Source of the DNA: Nocardioides sp. B-3
Lineage (GTDB): Bacteria; Actinomycetota; Actinomycetes; Propionibacteriales; Nocardioidaceae
Assembly (NCBI RefSeq): GCF_024703895.1
Contig: NZ_CP087968.1
Coordinates: 3,100,001 to 3,164,000 of the forward strand
Length of the DNA stretch: 64,000 nt
Direction of reading: 5' to 3'
Part shown: in pieces, positions 41,923 to 52,103 of the stretch
Layout: each line of letters begins with the position of its first letter
How positions within the stretch are numbered: position 1 is the stretch's first letter
The notes under the pieces: generated by a model
Told to the model about the DNA's origin: nothing
What the model saw: only the letters and a program-made list of their open reading frames with translations
Databases searched by the model: none
Translations under genes and position numbers: made by a program

Positions 41923-43901
41923 CGGGGGCTCCTCACCGTCAGGATGTGCGCCGGTTCGGCGCCGGGGTCGAGACGAACGTAGTTGTCCCGGCTCCAGCTC
42001 CAGTCGGCGCCGGTGATCTCGTCGTGCACGACGAAGGAGTCCTGCCACTCGAACCCGAGCGCGGGCATGTCGAGGTGCACCATCGTCTCGCGGGCACCGT
42101 GCGGGTCGAGGTTGACCACCACGATCACGGTGTCACTGTCCGGGCCCTCGCCGTGTTTCTTGGAGAAGACGAGCACGTTGTCGTCGTCGCTGGTGTGGAT
42201 CGCCGGGTTGCGCAGCAGCTGGAGAGCCGGGTGCGTGCGCCGGATCTCGTTGAGCCTGCTGATGTACGGCGCCAGCGTCCGCCCGTCGGCCTCCGCCTGC
42301 TTCCAGTCGCGGATCCGGATCTGGTACTTCTCCGAGTCGAGGTATTCCTCCGACCCCGGGCGCACGGCCACGTGCTCGAACAGCTCGTAGCCGGCGTAGA
42401 CGCCCCAGCTCGGGGACCCGCACGCTGCGAGCACCGCGCGGATCTTGAACGCCGCCGGTCCGCCGTACTGCAGATAGGCATGGAGGATGTCGGGGGGTGT
42501 TGACGAAGAAGTTGGGCCGCATCAGGTGGTCTGACTCCGTGGCGACCTCGGTGAGGTAGGACTCGAGCTCGCGCTTGGTGGTGCGCCACGTGAAGTAGGT
42601 GTAGCTCTGGTGGTAGCCGACGGCGCCGAGGCCGTGCATCATCGCCGGGCGGGTGAACGCCTCGGACAGGAAGATGACGTCGGGGTCGGTGCGCCGGACC
42701 TCCTTGAGCAACCACTCCCAGAACGCCAGCGGCTTGGTGTGCGGGTTGTCGACGCGGAAGATCCGCACGCCGTGCTCCATCCAGTGCTGCACGATGCGCA
42801 GCACCTCGCGGCAGATGCCGGTGGGGTCGTTGTCGAAGTTGACGGGGTAGATGTCCCGGTACTTCTTCGGCGGGTTCTCGGCATAGGCGATGGTGCCGTC
42901 GGCGCGGGTGGTGAAGAACTGCGGGTGGCTCGTGACCCACGGGTGGTCGGGTGCGGCCCGGAGTGCCGGGTCGAGGGCGACCTCGAGACCGAGCTCGTTG
43001 GCCCTCGCGACGAACGCGTCGAAGTCGTCGAAGGTGCCGAGGTCGGGGGTGGATGGCGTCGTGCCCGCCATCCTTGCTGCCGATCGCCCACGGCGAGCCG
43101 GGGTCGTCGGGTCCGGGTGTGAGGGTGTTGTTGGGACCCTTGCGGTTGACCTCGCCGATCGGGTGGATGGGCGGGAGGTAGATGACGTCGAAGCCCATGG
43201 CCGCGACGGCGTCGAGCCGCTTCGCCGCGGTCACGAAGGTGCCGGTCGTGACCTTGCCGGTCTGCTCGTCCGACGTCGCGCCCTCGGAGCGCGGGAAGAA
43301 CTCGTACCGGGAGCCGAAGAGCGCGAGGTTGCGGTCGGCGTAGAAGGGATAGGGGCCCTCGTGGGTGACCAGCTCGCGCAGGGGGTGACGCGTCAGCACG
43401 TCGACCAGCTCGGGGCTCTGCAGCACCGCGAGCCCGGCCTCGACGGGGCGGTCGTCGTCGGCCGCGGCCCGGGCGCCGCCGCTGATGATCGCGACCTCAC
43501 GGTCCTCGAGGCCGCCGCCCGCGATCACCCGGTTGAGCAGCAGCCGCGCCTCGGTGAACATCAGCTCGACGTCGACACCGGCCGGGATCTTCAGGCCGGC
43601 GTCGTGCTCCCACGTGGCCAGCGGGTCGGACCACGCCCGGATCTCGAAGGTCCACGCGCCCTCGACGTCCGGGGTGAACCACGCCTCGTAGAGGTCGGGC
43701 ACGTCGGTGCGCTTCGTCATCCGCACCGGCGCGCGTGGCTCCACCCGGGTCGGTGAGCACCACCTCGGCACTCAGCTGGTCGTGCCCCTCGCGGAACACG
43801 GACGCACGGATGGGCAGAGGTTCACCGATGGTCGCCTTGGCCGCGTGACGGCCGAGGTCGACGACGGGGGAGACGTCCATGACGGGGATGCGGCCAACCA
43901 T
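41919..43901 (-). CDS. glgE: alpha-1,4-glucan:maltose-1-phosphate maltosyltransferase
   Basis: A GH13_3 enzyme of about 660 residues that extends alpha-1,4-glucan from maltose 1-phosphate. The N-terminal domain starts [37 protein letters not shown] is diagnostic. The nucleophile Asp is in [11 protein letters not shown] and the general acid Glu in [10 protein letters not shown]. Frameshifts lie near 43745, 43062 and 42495. ATG 43901 is the likely start, with AAGTGT six bases before it. The first gene of an overlapping operon with treS and pep2. Confidence 0.94.
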
Positions 43902-43941
43902 GCGTCCACACTTGCGACTCGCGGAGCCACACGCAAGCCCG

Positions 43942-43977
43942 ACGGCGAGGCGGCCCCCCGAGAGGCCACCTCGCCGT
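43942..43977 (-). terminator. hairpin after M36 protease gene
   Basis: Arms ACGGCGAGGCGGCC and GGCCACCTCGCCGT pair at 13 of 14 positions with an 8-base loop. It lies between the protease stop (44002) and the glgE start (43901). It probably ends the protease transcript and insulates glgE. No strong T run follows. Confidence 0.55.
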
Positions 43978-44001
43978 CGTGTCAAGTGCGGTGCGGATCG
44001 A

Positions 44002-47000
44002 TCAACCGCGCACCGTGATCCGCAGGGTTCGCGACCGGGCCGGCTCGTAGGCGGTGCGGTCGGCCGGGCGGAAGAGCACCACCACCTTGTGCCTGCCGGC
44101 TGCGAGACGGCGGGTGATCGACCGCTTCAGCGTGAGCGACGACGCCTTCACCTTGGCGTAGGTCCGCCCGTCGAGCTTGATGATGAACCGGCCGGGAACG
44201 TCCGCCAGCTCGCCATCGGCGCGGACCAGCTTCGCAATCACCTTGGGTGCCGCGTTGGCCCGCGTCTGCAGGGCACGGACGAGCCGCACCTTCAGGGCCG
44301 TGGCGACCTGCTCGGCGCCCGTGCCGGTGCCGGACGGGCCGGTCGTGCTCGTGGTCGGGCTGGGGGCCGTCGTGGTGAGCTCCGAGGTGGCCGGAGCAGG
44401 CGCCCGGCTCGGCGGCGTCGTGCCGGGACCACCCGTCTGCTTGGCGGCCGTGGTGAAGACCCGGAGCTCGGCGGCGTGGACGATCGTGCCGCGGTCGGAC
44501 GCCGTCTTGCAGTCGGTGTCGTTGAGCGGGTCGTTGTCGAGCTCCCCGGCGTAGCCGGTCTGGCCCGTGCACTGGTTGTGCAGGGTGACGAGGCGTGCGG
44601 CGGCCGCCTGCGTGTCAGGCACGTCGAACTCACGCATGGTGAGGTCGGGCGCGACCGGACGGGGCAGCACGGCGGGGAAGGCGTCCGCGGGCGAGGTGTA
44701 GAAGCGCGACCACGTGGCGTCGGTGGATGCACAGCTCGCCGTACAGGCCTCGAGGGCGAACTGGCGCAGCGCGGTGAAGCGCGAGCCGGAGTCGGGGTCC
44801 TCGACCGCGAGCAGCGGCAGCTCGTTGGGGTCGGCGGGGGCCGGGTTGAGCATGGCGCTCACACCGGACCCGACGGACCGTCTGCTGGTCACCCGCCGGG
44901 TCGACGGCCACCGACGGGGTGGTCTCGTCGACGTTGCCGGCCGTGACGCCGCCCCAGTTGGTGGCCTCGGTGCCGTCGATGAGGTGCTCGGCGTTGCGCG
45001 AGCCCTCGGTGGCTCCGATGATCGTCGCGCCGGCCGCTGCGGCGGCGACGTTGACCTCGTCGCTGACCTTGACGGTCCGCGCCCCGGCGTCGTCCACGGT
45101 GAGCGTGGACCGGGTGAAGCCACGGTCGGCCGAGACGGCAAGGATCTGGTAGGTCCCCGGCGTGAGCTCCGCGGTGGCGCCCAGCTCGGTGGAGCCGATG
45201 GTGTCGGCGACCGGCGTGGCGCGAGCCTCGTAGGTGCCGACGTAGATCTTCGACGGGCTGGCCGTCTGGAACGTGATCGGCGCGTTGGGCGTGAGCGCGG
45301 CAGCGAAGCTGGGGGTCGGCTCGTGGTCGTCGGCGTTGGCGACCGAGGCGGCCTTGCCCATGCCGCGGCGGGCGAAGGCCTGCCACATCACGGCCCGGTC
45401 AGCACCGCCGAAGCGCATCTGGTCGGCCGCGAGCATCGCGTCGCGGGCATCCAGCATCGACGTCGCACCCTGCTGGAGCAGGAACGAGTCGAACATCAGC
45501 TGGAGCCAGCGCCGGTTGCCCGGGCACTGGTCTGCGGGCAGCGGTGACAGGTCGTCGCGTGCTGGCGCAGCGCAGCTGCAGGGCCTTGTTCTCGTAGTCG
45601 AACTGGGCGTCCCACTTCTGCACGAGGGCCCGGCGCACCTCCCACTGCGTACCGTTCCAGATCTCGCCGTCGGCGTGGACCTCCGGACCGGTGCCGTCAG
45701 AACCCGTAGTCGGAGTAGTTGAGCGGGTTCTTGTCGATGGAGTAGTCGCGGATGGCGACGTCCTTGTTGCCGGTGGCGTAGACGCCGACGGCCCAGACGT
45801 TGCCGCCGTTGGAGTAGTCGTGCTCGTAGTGGTACTCCCGCGGCGACCGGGTCGCTCCACGACTCACCCATGGCACCGCCCTGCTCGGAGGTGAGGTTGT
45901 CGTCGGGCCCACCGACCATGCGGTTGCTGATGGCGTGGGTGTACTCGTGGCCGACGATGCCCATGTCCAGACCGCCGTCGGTGCACGGCGCGTAGAAGGC
46001 GCCGGCGATCGGCTGGAAGAGGTACTGGTTGGTGATGCCGGGCGTGCCGTCCTGCAGGGTGATCTGGTTGGCGTTGTCGCGGCCGAGGCCGTGCTGCAGC
46101 CCACCGATCGCACCGGCCTGCGTGTTGCCGACCTCGGGGTCGCCCCCGACGCCGCCGCGCCCGCCGTTCTCCGCCTGCATGTTGTAGTTGGACTCGGTGA
46201 AGCCGAGGTCGTAGCTGAAGTCGTGCATGCGGTTGTGCGCCACGAACAGGTTGGTGACCGAGGCGTCGATGTCGTTGCCGCCGGGGACCAGGTTGGCAGG
46301 GTCGCACTTGGCGTTGTTCCAAGCGTCCGTGAACTCGGTCGTGTACTCGCGGGTGGGCGAGATCGGCGCTTGGAAGAGACCGCCGGGAGTCAGCGGGCTG
46401 AGCCGGGCCTCGTGCGTGTTGGCGTTGTTGCCGACCGTGGTCGAGGTCGGCAGGTTGCCGCCGAGCATCGTGTCCCACGGACCCGTGGCCTCGGAGGTGC
46501 GCAGCTGGCCGGGAGGCGTGTCACAGCCCGACTCGGAGCTCCAGCAGCCGAGCACCGAGTTGGTCGGCGTCTCCTCGGGGGAGTCGAGGGTCGGGTTGGC
46601 CGGGAAGTAGCGCCACTTCGGGTTGAGCTGGAGCGCATCGGGCGACGGAGCTGCCTCGGTCGCTGGTGTAGACGCCCGGGGTGTACTGGCCGACCACGGC
46701 CGAGGCTGCGTCGAAGGGGCAGACTCGGATCGAGTAGGTGCCGGCCGGGATCGAGTCGGCGGGGTAGGTCATCAGCTCCGGGCTGGTGAGGAGGTCCCGG
46801 TCGGTGAGCAGCTCGTCGCCGGGACCCCAGAGCTTGACGGTGACGTCGTCGAGGGGCAGCGCCGCGGCGAGTGCGTTGATCGACTTCGTCAGGTCGTCGG
46901 TCAGCTCGAAGGCGTGCTTCGGTCCGCACGCGAGCGCGGTGAAGGTGCCGGTGAAAACGTTCTGGTAGGACTCGTTGTCGACCCGGTTGCGACGCACGAG

Positions 47001-47853
47001 CACGGCGCCGCTGACGGCATCGACGAGCGAGGTGTAGGCGAAGGCGTCCCCGCCCTCGGTGTCGACGACGTTGGCCTCGAAGACGGGGCGCACCGTGCCG
47101 TCTGCCATGGCGAGCGCGCGCAGGCGGACCTGCTGCTGCTGGGCGAGGCCCGGGACTGAGAACGTGGTCCAGTCGCGCGGCGTGGCTCCCGCCACGAGGT
47201 CGGCGACCTTCGCGGCGTCCGTGACGCGGCCGACGTTGGCCGCGGCCTTGAGCCAGCCCCTGGACGGGCGTCAGTGTCGCTGCGGCAGGGGTGGCGCTGG
47301 TGCGGGCCAACGACGAGGAGACGTAGGCGACCCGGCCGTCCGCGACGCCGAGGGTGACCATGCCGCCGGTGGCGGAGACCAGTGCGCCGTACTTCTGGCG
47401 GAAGAGCACGGCACGGCTGGTGCTGTCGGCCAGCTTCTGGGAGTTGACCAGCTCGAGGCCGTCGACCCGGGCGGCGCTGAGGCCGAAGGCGGCGGCGTGC
47501 TGGCGCAGCCACGACCGTGCGCCGTCGGCGGGAGAGCCGGGCGCGGCCCCCAGCGAGCCGTCCGCGGGGAGCAGCGAGGAGGGCGTGCCGAGCGCGTTCC
47601 AGCGCACCGTGACGTCACCGAGTGCACCGACCGCGGTCTTCTGCGCCACGGTCGGGGCGGCGGTGCCGCGGGTGTCGATGTCGGCAAGTCCGTGGACCGG
47701 GTCGCCGAGGGTGCGGACGAGGTCGGCGACGCTGGGGGCCGTGGTGGGCCGTGCGTCGGCGGGGAGCTGGCTGAGGGCTGGGACCGGGGTGATGGTCAAC
47801 AGTCCCGCAGCGGCCGCCGCGAGGCGGCGGTGAATCGGGCGGGGAGTGGTCAT
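44002..47853 (-). CDS. secreted fungalysin-type (M36) metalloprotease, multidomain
   Basis: About 1280 residues. A signal peptide (RRLAAAAAGLLTI) is followed by an FTP-type propeptide and a peptidase domain with the zinc motif GIVGHEYTHAIS and the downstream Glu in GGAMGESWSD. After the catalytic region come a carboxypeptidase-like beta repeat (ELTPGTYQILAVSADRG), a discoidin-like module (NAEHLIDGTEATNWGG), a Thr/Pro/Ser linker and a C-terminal Ig-like domain rich in Lys/Arg (YAKVKASSLTLKRS). At least seven frameshifts are needed to read through (near 47262, 46650, 45845, 45703, 45562, 44893 and others). A hairpin follows its stop. Confidence 0.85.
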
Positions 47854-47883
47854 GTGCCGACAACGCCGATACCCTCCCCGCGG

Positions 47884-48147
47884 TTACGCGCCAGTAGGAG
47901 CTGGTTGTCGGCCCCGTCGTGCGAGCACCGGGCCAATGAGCCCCGTCAGAAATCCCGCGCCCAGCAGTGCAGCCGTCGACGGGCTCGCGACCTCCCACAC
48001 GAAGAGCTGGTCGGTGTGGGCCATGCCGACGAAGAGCACGAAGCCCACGATCGCCGCGAGGCCGCCGAGGACGGCAAGCATGAGCGACACGAGCGACGCC
48101 GTGTCCCGGCCGGCGAGCTCGGGCTCGACTTCGGTGGTGTTCGACAC
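47884..48147 (-). CDS. small two-helix membrane protein, unknown
   Basis: A protein of 87 residues, starting VSNTTEVEPELAGRDTASL. Two transmembrane helices (LMLAVLGGLAAIVGFVLFVG and TAALLGAGFLTGLIGPVLA) are separated by a short loop with HTDQLFVWE, and there is a basic C-terminus. GTG 48147 is preceded by GGGAGGGG. An upstream in-frame ATG at 48177 lies before this ribosome site and is less likely. Family not recognised. It is divergent from glgP. Confidence 0.6.
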   Translation of the reverse strand: MSNTTEVEPELAGRDTASLVSLMLAVLGGLAAIVGFVLFVGMAHTDQLFVWEVASPSTAALLGAGFLTGLIGPVLARRGRQPAPTGA

Positions 48148-48247
48148 TGGTCCCCTCCCAAGGATCGGGCACATCATGTCGCAGAGCCGACGGTGGCGTA
48201 GGAAAAGTCCGCGCCATGAAATTGGAACGATCCAGTCAGAATTGGGC

Positions 48248-48253
48248 TACGGT
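48248..48253 (+). promoter_or_regulatory. -10 box TACGGT for glgP, leaderless
   Basis: TACGGT is followed by six bases (CGGCCG) and GTG 48260. No ribosome site is visible. Confidence 0.5.
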
Positions 48254-48259
48254 CGGCCG

Positions 48260-50845
48260 GTGCGAGCGATTCGACGATTCACCGTCCGTCCTGTCCTGCC
48301 CGAGGCCCCGGCCGGTCTGTCGACCCCGGCCGGCAACCTGCGCTGGTCGTGGCACCCGGAGACGCAGGACGTCTTCGCCTCGATCGACCCAGTGCTGTGG
48401 ACCGAGGTCAACCACGATCCGGTGCGCCTGCTCGGCGCCGTCGGGCGCGAGCGGCTCGACGAGCTCGCCGGCGACGACGACTTCCGCGGCCGCCTGCACG
48501 CGGCCAACGAGTCGCTGGAGCGCTACCTGACGGGGGAGCGCTGGTATGCGCGCAAGGCGGGCGAGGACGCACCCCGCTCGATCGCCTACTTCTCCCCGGA
48601 GTACGGCATCACCGCGGTGCTCCCGCAGTACTCCGGCGGCCTCGGCATCCCGGCCGGCGACCACCTCAAGGCCGCGTCCGACCTCGGCATCCCGGTCGTG
48701 GGCGTGGGCCTGTTCTACCGCCACGGCTACTTCAAGCAGTCGCTCTCGCGTGAGGGCTGGCAGCAGGAGACCTATCCGGTCCTCGACCCCGACGAGCTCC
48801 CGCTGTCCCTGCTGCGCGAGGCCGACGGCTCGCGCGCGATCGTCTCGATCGCCATGCCCGGCGGCCCCGACCTGCTCGCCCGCATCTTCGTGGCCAGCGT
48901 CGGTCGGGTGCCACTGCTGCTGCTCGACTCCGACATCGAGGAGAACCCGCAGCACTACCGCGACGTCACCGACCGCCTGTACGGCGGAAACTCCGAGCAC
49001 CGGCTGCGCCGGGAGCTGCTCCTCGGCGTCGGCGGAGTGCGCGCGCTCCGGGTCCACTCCCGGCTCACCGGTGCCCCGGCGCCCGAGGTCTTCCACACCA
49101 ACGAGGGCCACGCCGGCTTCCTCGGCATCGAGCGCATCCGCGAGCTCACCCTCAGCGAGGGCGGCCCGGGACTCGACTTCGACACCGCCCTCGAGGTCTC
49201 GCGGGCCGGCACCGTGTTCACCACGCACACGCCGGTCCCGGCCGGCATCGATCGTTTCCCACGCGAGCTGATCCAGCAGTACTTCGGCGGCGGCTCGTCA
49301 CCGACGCCGGGCGTGCCGGCGGACCGCGTGCTCGCCCTCGGCGCCGAGGACTACGACGGCGGCGACGCCGGTGTCTTCAACATGGCGGTGATGGGCTTCC
49401 GTCTCGCCCAGCGCGCCAACGGCGTCTCCGAGCTCCACGGCCACGTCAGCCGCGGCATGTTCAACGGCCTCTGGCCCGCCTTCGACGAGGCCGAGGTGCC
49501 GATCGGCTCCATCACCAACGGCGTCCACGGCCCGACCCGGATCGCCCGCGAGATCTTCGACATCGCCGCCGAGCTCGGCGCCGACGTCGACAGCGACGAC
49601 ACCGATGCGCTCTGGCCGCTCATCGACCAGATCCCGGGCCGGCGCCTGTGGGACCTGAAGCGCGACCTGCGCGCCCGCACGGTCGAGGACGCCCGCGTCC
49701 GGCTGGCCAAGTCGTCGGCCAAGCGCGGGTTCGCGCCCGCCGAGCTCGGCTGGATCGAGACGGCGCTCGACCCCGACGTGCTCACGATCGGCTTCGCCCG
49801 CCGCGTGCCGTCCTACAAGCGGCTGACGCTGATGCTGCGCGACCCGGAGCGGCTCAAGCGGATCCTGCTCGACCCGGAGCGGCCGGTCCAGCTGGTCATC
49901 GCCGGCAAGTCGCACCCGGCCGACGACGGCGGCAAGAAGCTGATCCGGGGAGCTGGTGCGCTTCGCCGACGACCCGGCCGTCCGGCACCGCATCGTCTTC
50001 CTGCCCAACTACGACATCGCCATGGCGCAGCCGCTCTACCCCGGCTGCGACGTGTGGCTCAACAACCCGTTGCGCCCCTACGAGGCGTGCGGCACCTCCG
50101 GCATGAAGGCCGCGCTCAACGGCGGGCTCAACCTCTCCATCCTCGACGGCTGGTGGGACGAGTGGTACGACGGCAGCAACGGCTGGGCGATCCCGTCCGC
50201 CGACGGTGTCGACGACGTCGACCGTCGCGACGACCTCGAGGCCGACGCGCTCTACGACCTGATCGAGAACGAGGTCGCGCCCCGGTTCTACGACGTCGAC
50301 CACGAGGGCGTCCCCACGCGCTGGCTGGAGATGGTCCGCCACACGCTCAAGTCGCTCGGTCCCAAGGTGCTGGCGACGCGCCGGTCCGGGACTACGTCCG
50401 TGAGCTGTACGCACCCGCGGCCCACACCTCGCGCGCGCTCAACTCCGACTACCACGGCGCCCGCGAGCTGGCCGCCCGGAAGAAGAAGGTGCGGGTGGCC
50501 CGGCCGTCCGTGCGCGTGGAGCACGTGGAGTCCGCCGGGGTCGGGGACGTCGCCGAGGTGGGGGCGACCCTCGCCGTACGCGCGTTCGTGGCCCTCGCCG
50601 ACCTCGGACCCGACGACGTCGAGGTGCAGGTGGTGCACGGGAAGACCAGCGCCGACGACGACCTGCTCGACGCCGGCGTCACCGTGATGCACCCGACCGA
50701 GTCCTACGAGGGCAACCGGCACCGCTTCGACGCCGACGTGCCGCTCGACCACTCCGGCTCGTTCGGCTACACGGTGCGCGTGGTGCCCCGCAACGCGGCC
50801 CTCGCGTCCGTCTCGGAGATGGGTCTCGTCGCCGTACCCGCCTGA
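48260..50845 (+). CDS. glgP: alpha-glucan phosphorylase (DUF3417-containing GlgP)
   Basis: A GT35 enzyme of about 861 residues that releases glucose 1-phosphate from alpha-1,4-glucan. The N-terminal DUF3417 region (NLRWSWHPETQDVFASIDP) is typical of the bacterial/archaeal short phosphorylases. IAYFSPEYGI, VFHTNEGHAGF and FTTHTPVPAG form the active-site half. The PLP Lys is in CGTSGMKAALNGGLN. Frameshifts lie near 49948 and 50385. GTG 48260 follows a leaderless -10 box. It degrades the glucan made by GlgE/GlgB. Confidence 0.94.
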   Translation: MRAIRRFTVRPVLPEAPAGLSTPAGNLRWSWHPETQDVFASIDPVLWTEVNHDPVRLLGAVGRERLDELAGDDDFRGRLHAANESLERYLTGERWYARKAGEDAPRSIAYFSPEYGITAVLPQYSGGLGIPAGDHLKAASDLGIPVVGVGLFYRHGYFKQSLSREGWQQETYPVLDPDELPLSLLREADGSRAIVSIAMPGGPDLLARIFVASVGRVPLLLLDSDIEENPQHYRDVTDRLYGGNSEHRLRRELLLGVGGVRALRVHSRLTGAPAPEVFHTNEGHAGFLGIERIRELTLSEGGPGLDFDTALEVSRAGTVFTTHTPVPAGIDRFPRELIQQYFGGGSSPTPGVPADRVLALGAEDYDGGDAGVFNMAVMGFRLAQRANGVSELHGHVSRGMFNGLWPAFDEAEVPIGSITNGVHGPTRIAREIFDIAAELGADVDSDDTDALWPLIDQIPGRRLWDLKRDLRARTVEDARVRLAKSSAKRGFAPAELGWIETALDPDVLTIGFARRVPSYKRLTLMLRDPERLKRILLDPERPVQLVIAGKSHPADDGGKKLIRGAGALRRRPGRPAPHRLPAQLRHRHGAAALPRLRRVAQQPVAPLRGVRHLRHEGRAQRRAQPLHPRRLVGRVVRRQQRLGDPVRRRCRRRRPSRRPRGRRALRPDRERGRAPVLRRRPRGRPHALAGDGPPHAQVARSQGAGDAPVRDYVRELYAPAAHTSRALNSDYHGARELAARKKKVRVARPSVRVEHVESAGVGDVAEVGATLAVRAFVALADLGPDDVEVQVVHGKTSADDDLLDAGVTVMHPTESYEGNRHRFDADVPLDHSGSFGYTVRVVPRNAALASVSEMGLVAVPA

Positions 50846-50874
50846 TCGGCGCTGTTCCGGTCTGACGCACCGGC

Positions 50875-51007
50875 GGTGAGTGAGCCACATTCTCTCGAAC
50901 GGAATTGTGGCTGGCTGACCGCTCCTCGGGCGAGTCGCCTGCAGCGCGCCCCGGAGAGGTGAGTCACCCACATTCGAGCGTCAAGGAATGTGGCTGGCTC
51001 ACCGCTC
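50875..51007. repeat. two 50-bp imperfect palindromic units
   Basis: Unit 1 at 50875-50924 and unit 2 at 50958-51007 are both 50 bases and share GGTGAGT..., CCACATTC, TGTGGCTGGCT and ACCGCTC. Each is itself an imperfect inverted repeat of about 17-base arms around a non-conserved centre. They fill the 192-base gap between glgP and the SnoaL-like gene, both on the plus strand. A role as REP-like element or terminator is possible. Confidence 0.6.
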
Positions 51008-51037
51008 GGAGGATCAGCCACGTGCCATCGTGGGCCC

Positions 51038-51415
51038 ATGGAGTCAGATCAAGACGCAGTCGTCGCAGCTGCCCTCGAGCGCGCCGCAGCGCTCGCCGAC
51101 GGTGACGCTGTGCGCCTGTGTGCATTGCTGCACGAGAACTTCCAGTGGACCGCGCACATCGGCGAGACCTACAGCCGCGACGAGTACGTCCGTCGCAACA
51201 CCGGCGGCCACACCGTGTGGCGCTCGCAGGAGATGCGCGACGTCGATGTCGTGGTCGTGCGAGACACAGCCGTGCTCCGCGCCGAAGTGGTGGACGTGGT
51301 GCTCTCGGACGAGGGCGAACCCGTCACGTTCCGGATGCCGATGACCCGGGTCTGGGTGCGCCGGGCCAACGCATGGATCTGCCTCGGCGGCCACGCGGGC
51401 CCGCGCCGCACGTGA
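51038..51415 (+). CDS. SnoaL/DUF4440-like NTF2-fold protein
   Basis: An intact protein of 125 residues. The cone-fold pattern is clear: an N-terminal helix (LERAAALADGDAVRLCALL), a buried aromatic (FQWTAHIGETYSRDEYV) and antiparallel strands ending VWVRRANAWICLGGHAG. The family includes small enzymes and ligand binders; no catalytic role can be fixed. ATG 51038 is the start, with CATCGT six bases upstream. It stands alone after the repeat region. Confidence 0.75.
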   Translation: MESDQDAVVAAALERAAALADGDAVRLCALLHENFQWTAHIGETYSRDEYVRRNTGGHTVWRSQEMRDVDVVVVRDTAVLRAEVVDVVLSDEGEPVTFRMPMTRVWVRRANAWICLGGHAGPRRT

Positions 51416-51419
51416 ACGT

Positions 51420-52103
51420 TCAGTCGTCCCGGCTGAGCCGGGTCGAGGTCCTCGAGACCGTCAGCGCGATCATCCGCGCCACCACGAGGGCGAGGTAGAG
51501 CATGCCGGCGATCTGCTCGATCATCACGAACGACCGCGCGTGCGGCCTGATCGGATAGATGTCAGACAGACCGGTGCTGGTCATCGTGGTGACCGAGAGG
51601 AAGAGCATCTCGAACCACGCCTTCGCGTCGAGCGGGCTGGCCACGACCGAGAACGAGTCCGGCCACACGATGTCGACCGCGAGGTAGACGTAGGCGAACC
51701 CCCATGCGACGACGGTGAAGGTCGCGCCCGTCGCGTAGAGCTCGTCGGTGGTCACGACGTGGTCCGCGAACATGTATCTCAGCAGCGCATAGCCGGTGTA
51801 GAAATAGAACGCGGCGTGGAAGACCGAGGACCACAGGACGATGGACTCGGCGCCGGGTGAGACGGCTTCCCAGATCGTGAGCACGACGACGGGCAGGCCG
51901 AGGATGGCCGAGACCCAGTTGAGGGCGGGGGTCATCCGCACCGCCATCACCGCGATGACCAGCACGAACAGGGCCAGTGTGGAGAACACCGCGCGGCCCA
52001 GCGGCTGGTCGCCGAGGAACGGGTAGACGAGGATGCCGGCCAGCTGGATGATCAGCAGGACGGCGCACGGGTGCTTCAGGACCGGGACGTGGCGCCAGCT
52101 CAC
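51420..52103 (-). CDS. ion-channel-like membrane protein with degenerate K+ filter
   Basis: An intact protein of 227 residues with five or six helices. The last pair brackets a pore-helix-like segment: AWFEMLFLSVTTMTSTGLSD then IYPIRPHARSFVMIE. This corresponds to the two-TM potassium-channel pore, but the filter reads TSTGLSD instead of TVGYGD. Ion selectivity is therefore uncertain. GTG 52103 overlaps the glgX stop (GTGA), so its expression is tied to glycogen debranching. It ends convergent with the SnoaL-like gene. Confidence 0.72.
   Translation of the reverse strand: MSWRHVPVLKHPCAVLLIIQLAGILVYPFLGDQPLGRAVFSTLALFVLVIAVMAVRMTPALNWVSAILGLPVVVLTIWEAVSPGAESIVLWSSVFHAAFYFYTGYALLRYMFADHVVTTDELYATGATFTVVAWGFAYVYLAVDIVWPDSFSVVASPLDAKAWFEMLFLSVTTMTSTGLSDIYPIRPHARSFVMIEQIAGMLYLALVVARMIALTVSRTSTRLSRDD

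Noticed and set aside
38782..42048. Apparent 1088-residue TreS-Pep2 fusion
   Set aside because: A frameshift near 40425 makes treS read into the pep2 frame. The true treS stop overlaps the pep2 GTG start (GTGA), so they are two genes.
43707..47159. Several plus-strand open frames opposite glgE and the M36 protease
   Set aside because: All are antisense to well-supported genes and show only low-complexity Arg/Gly/Val composition.
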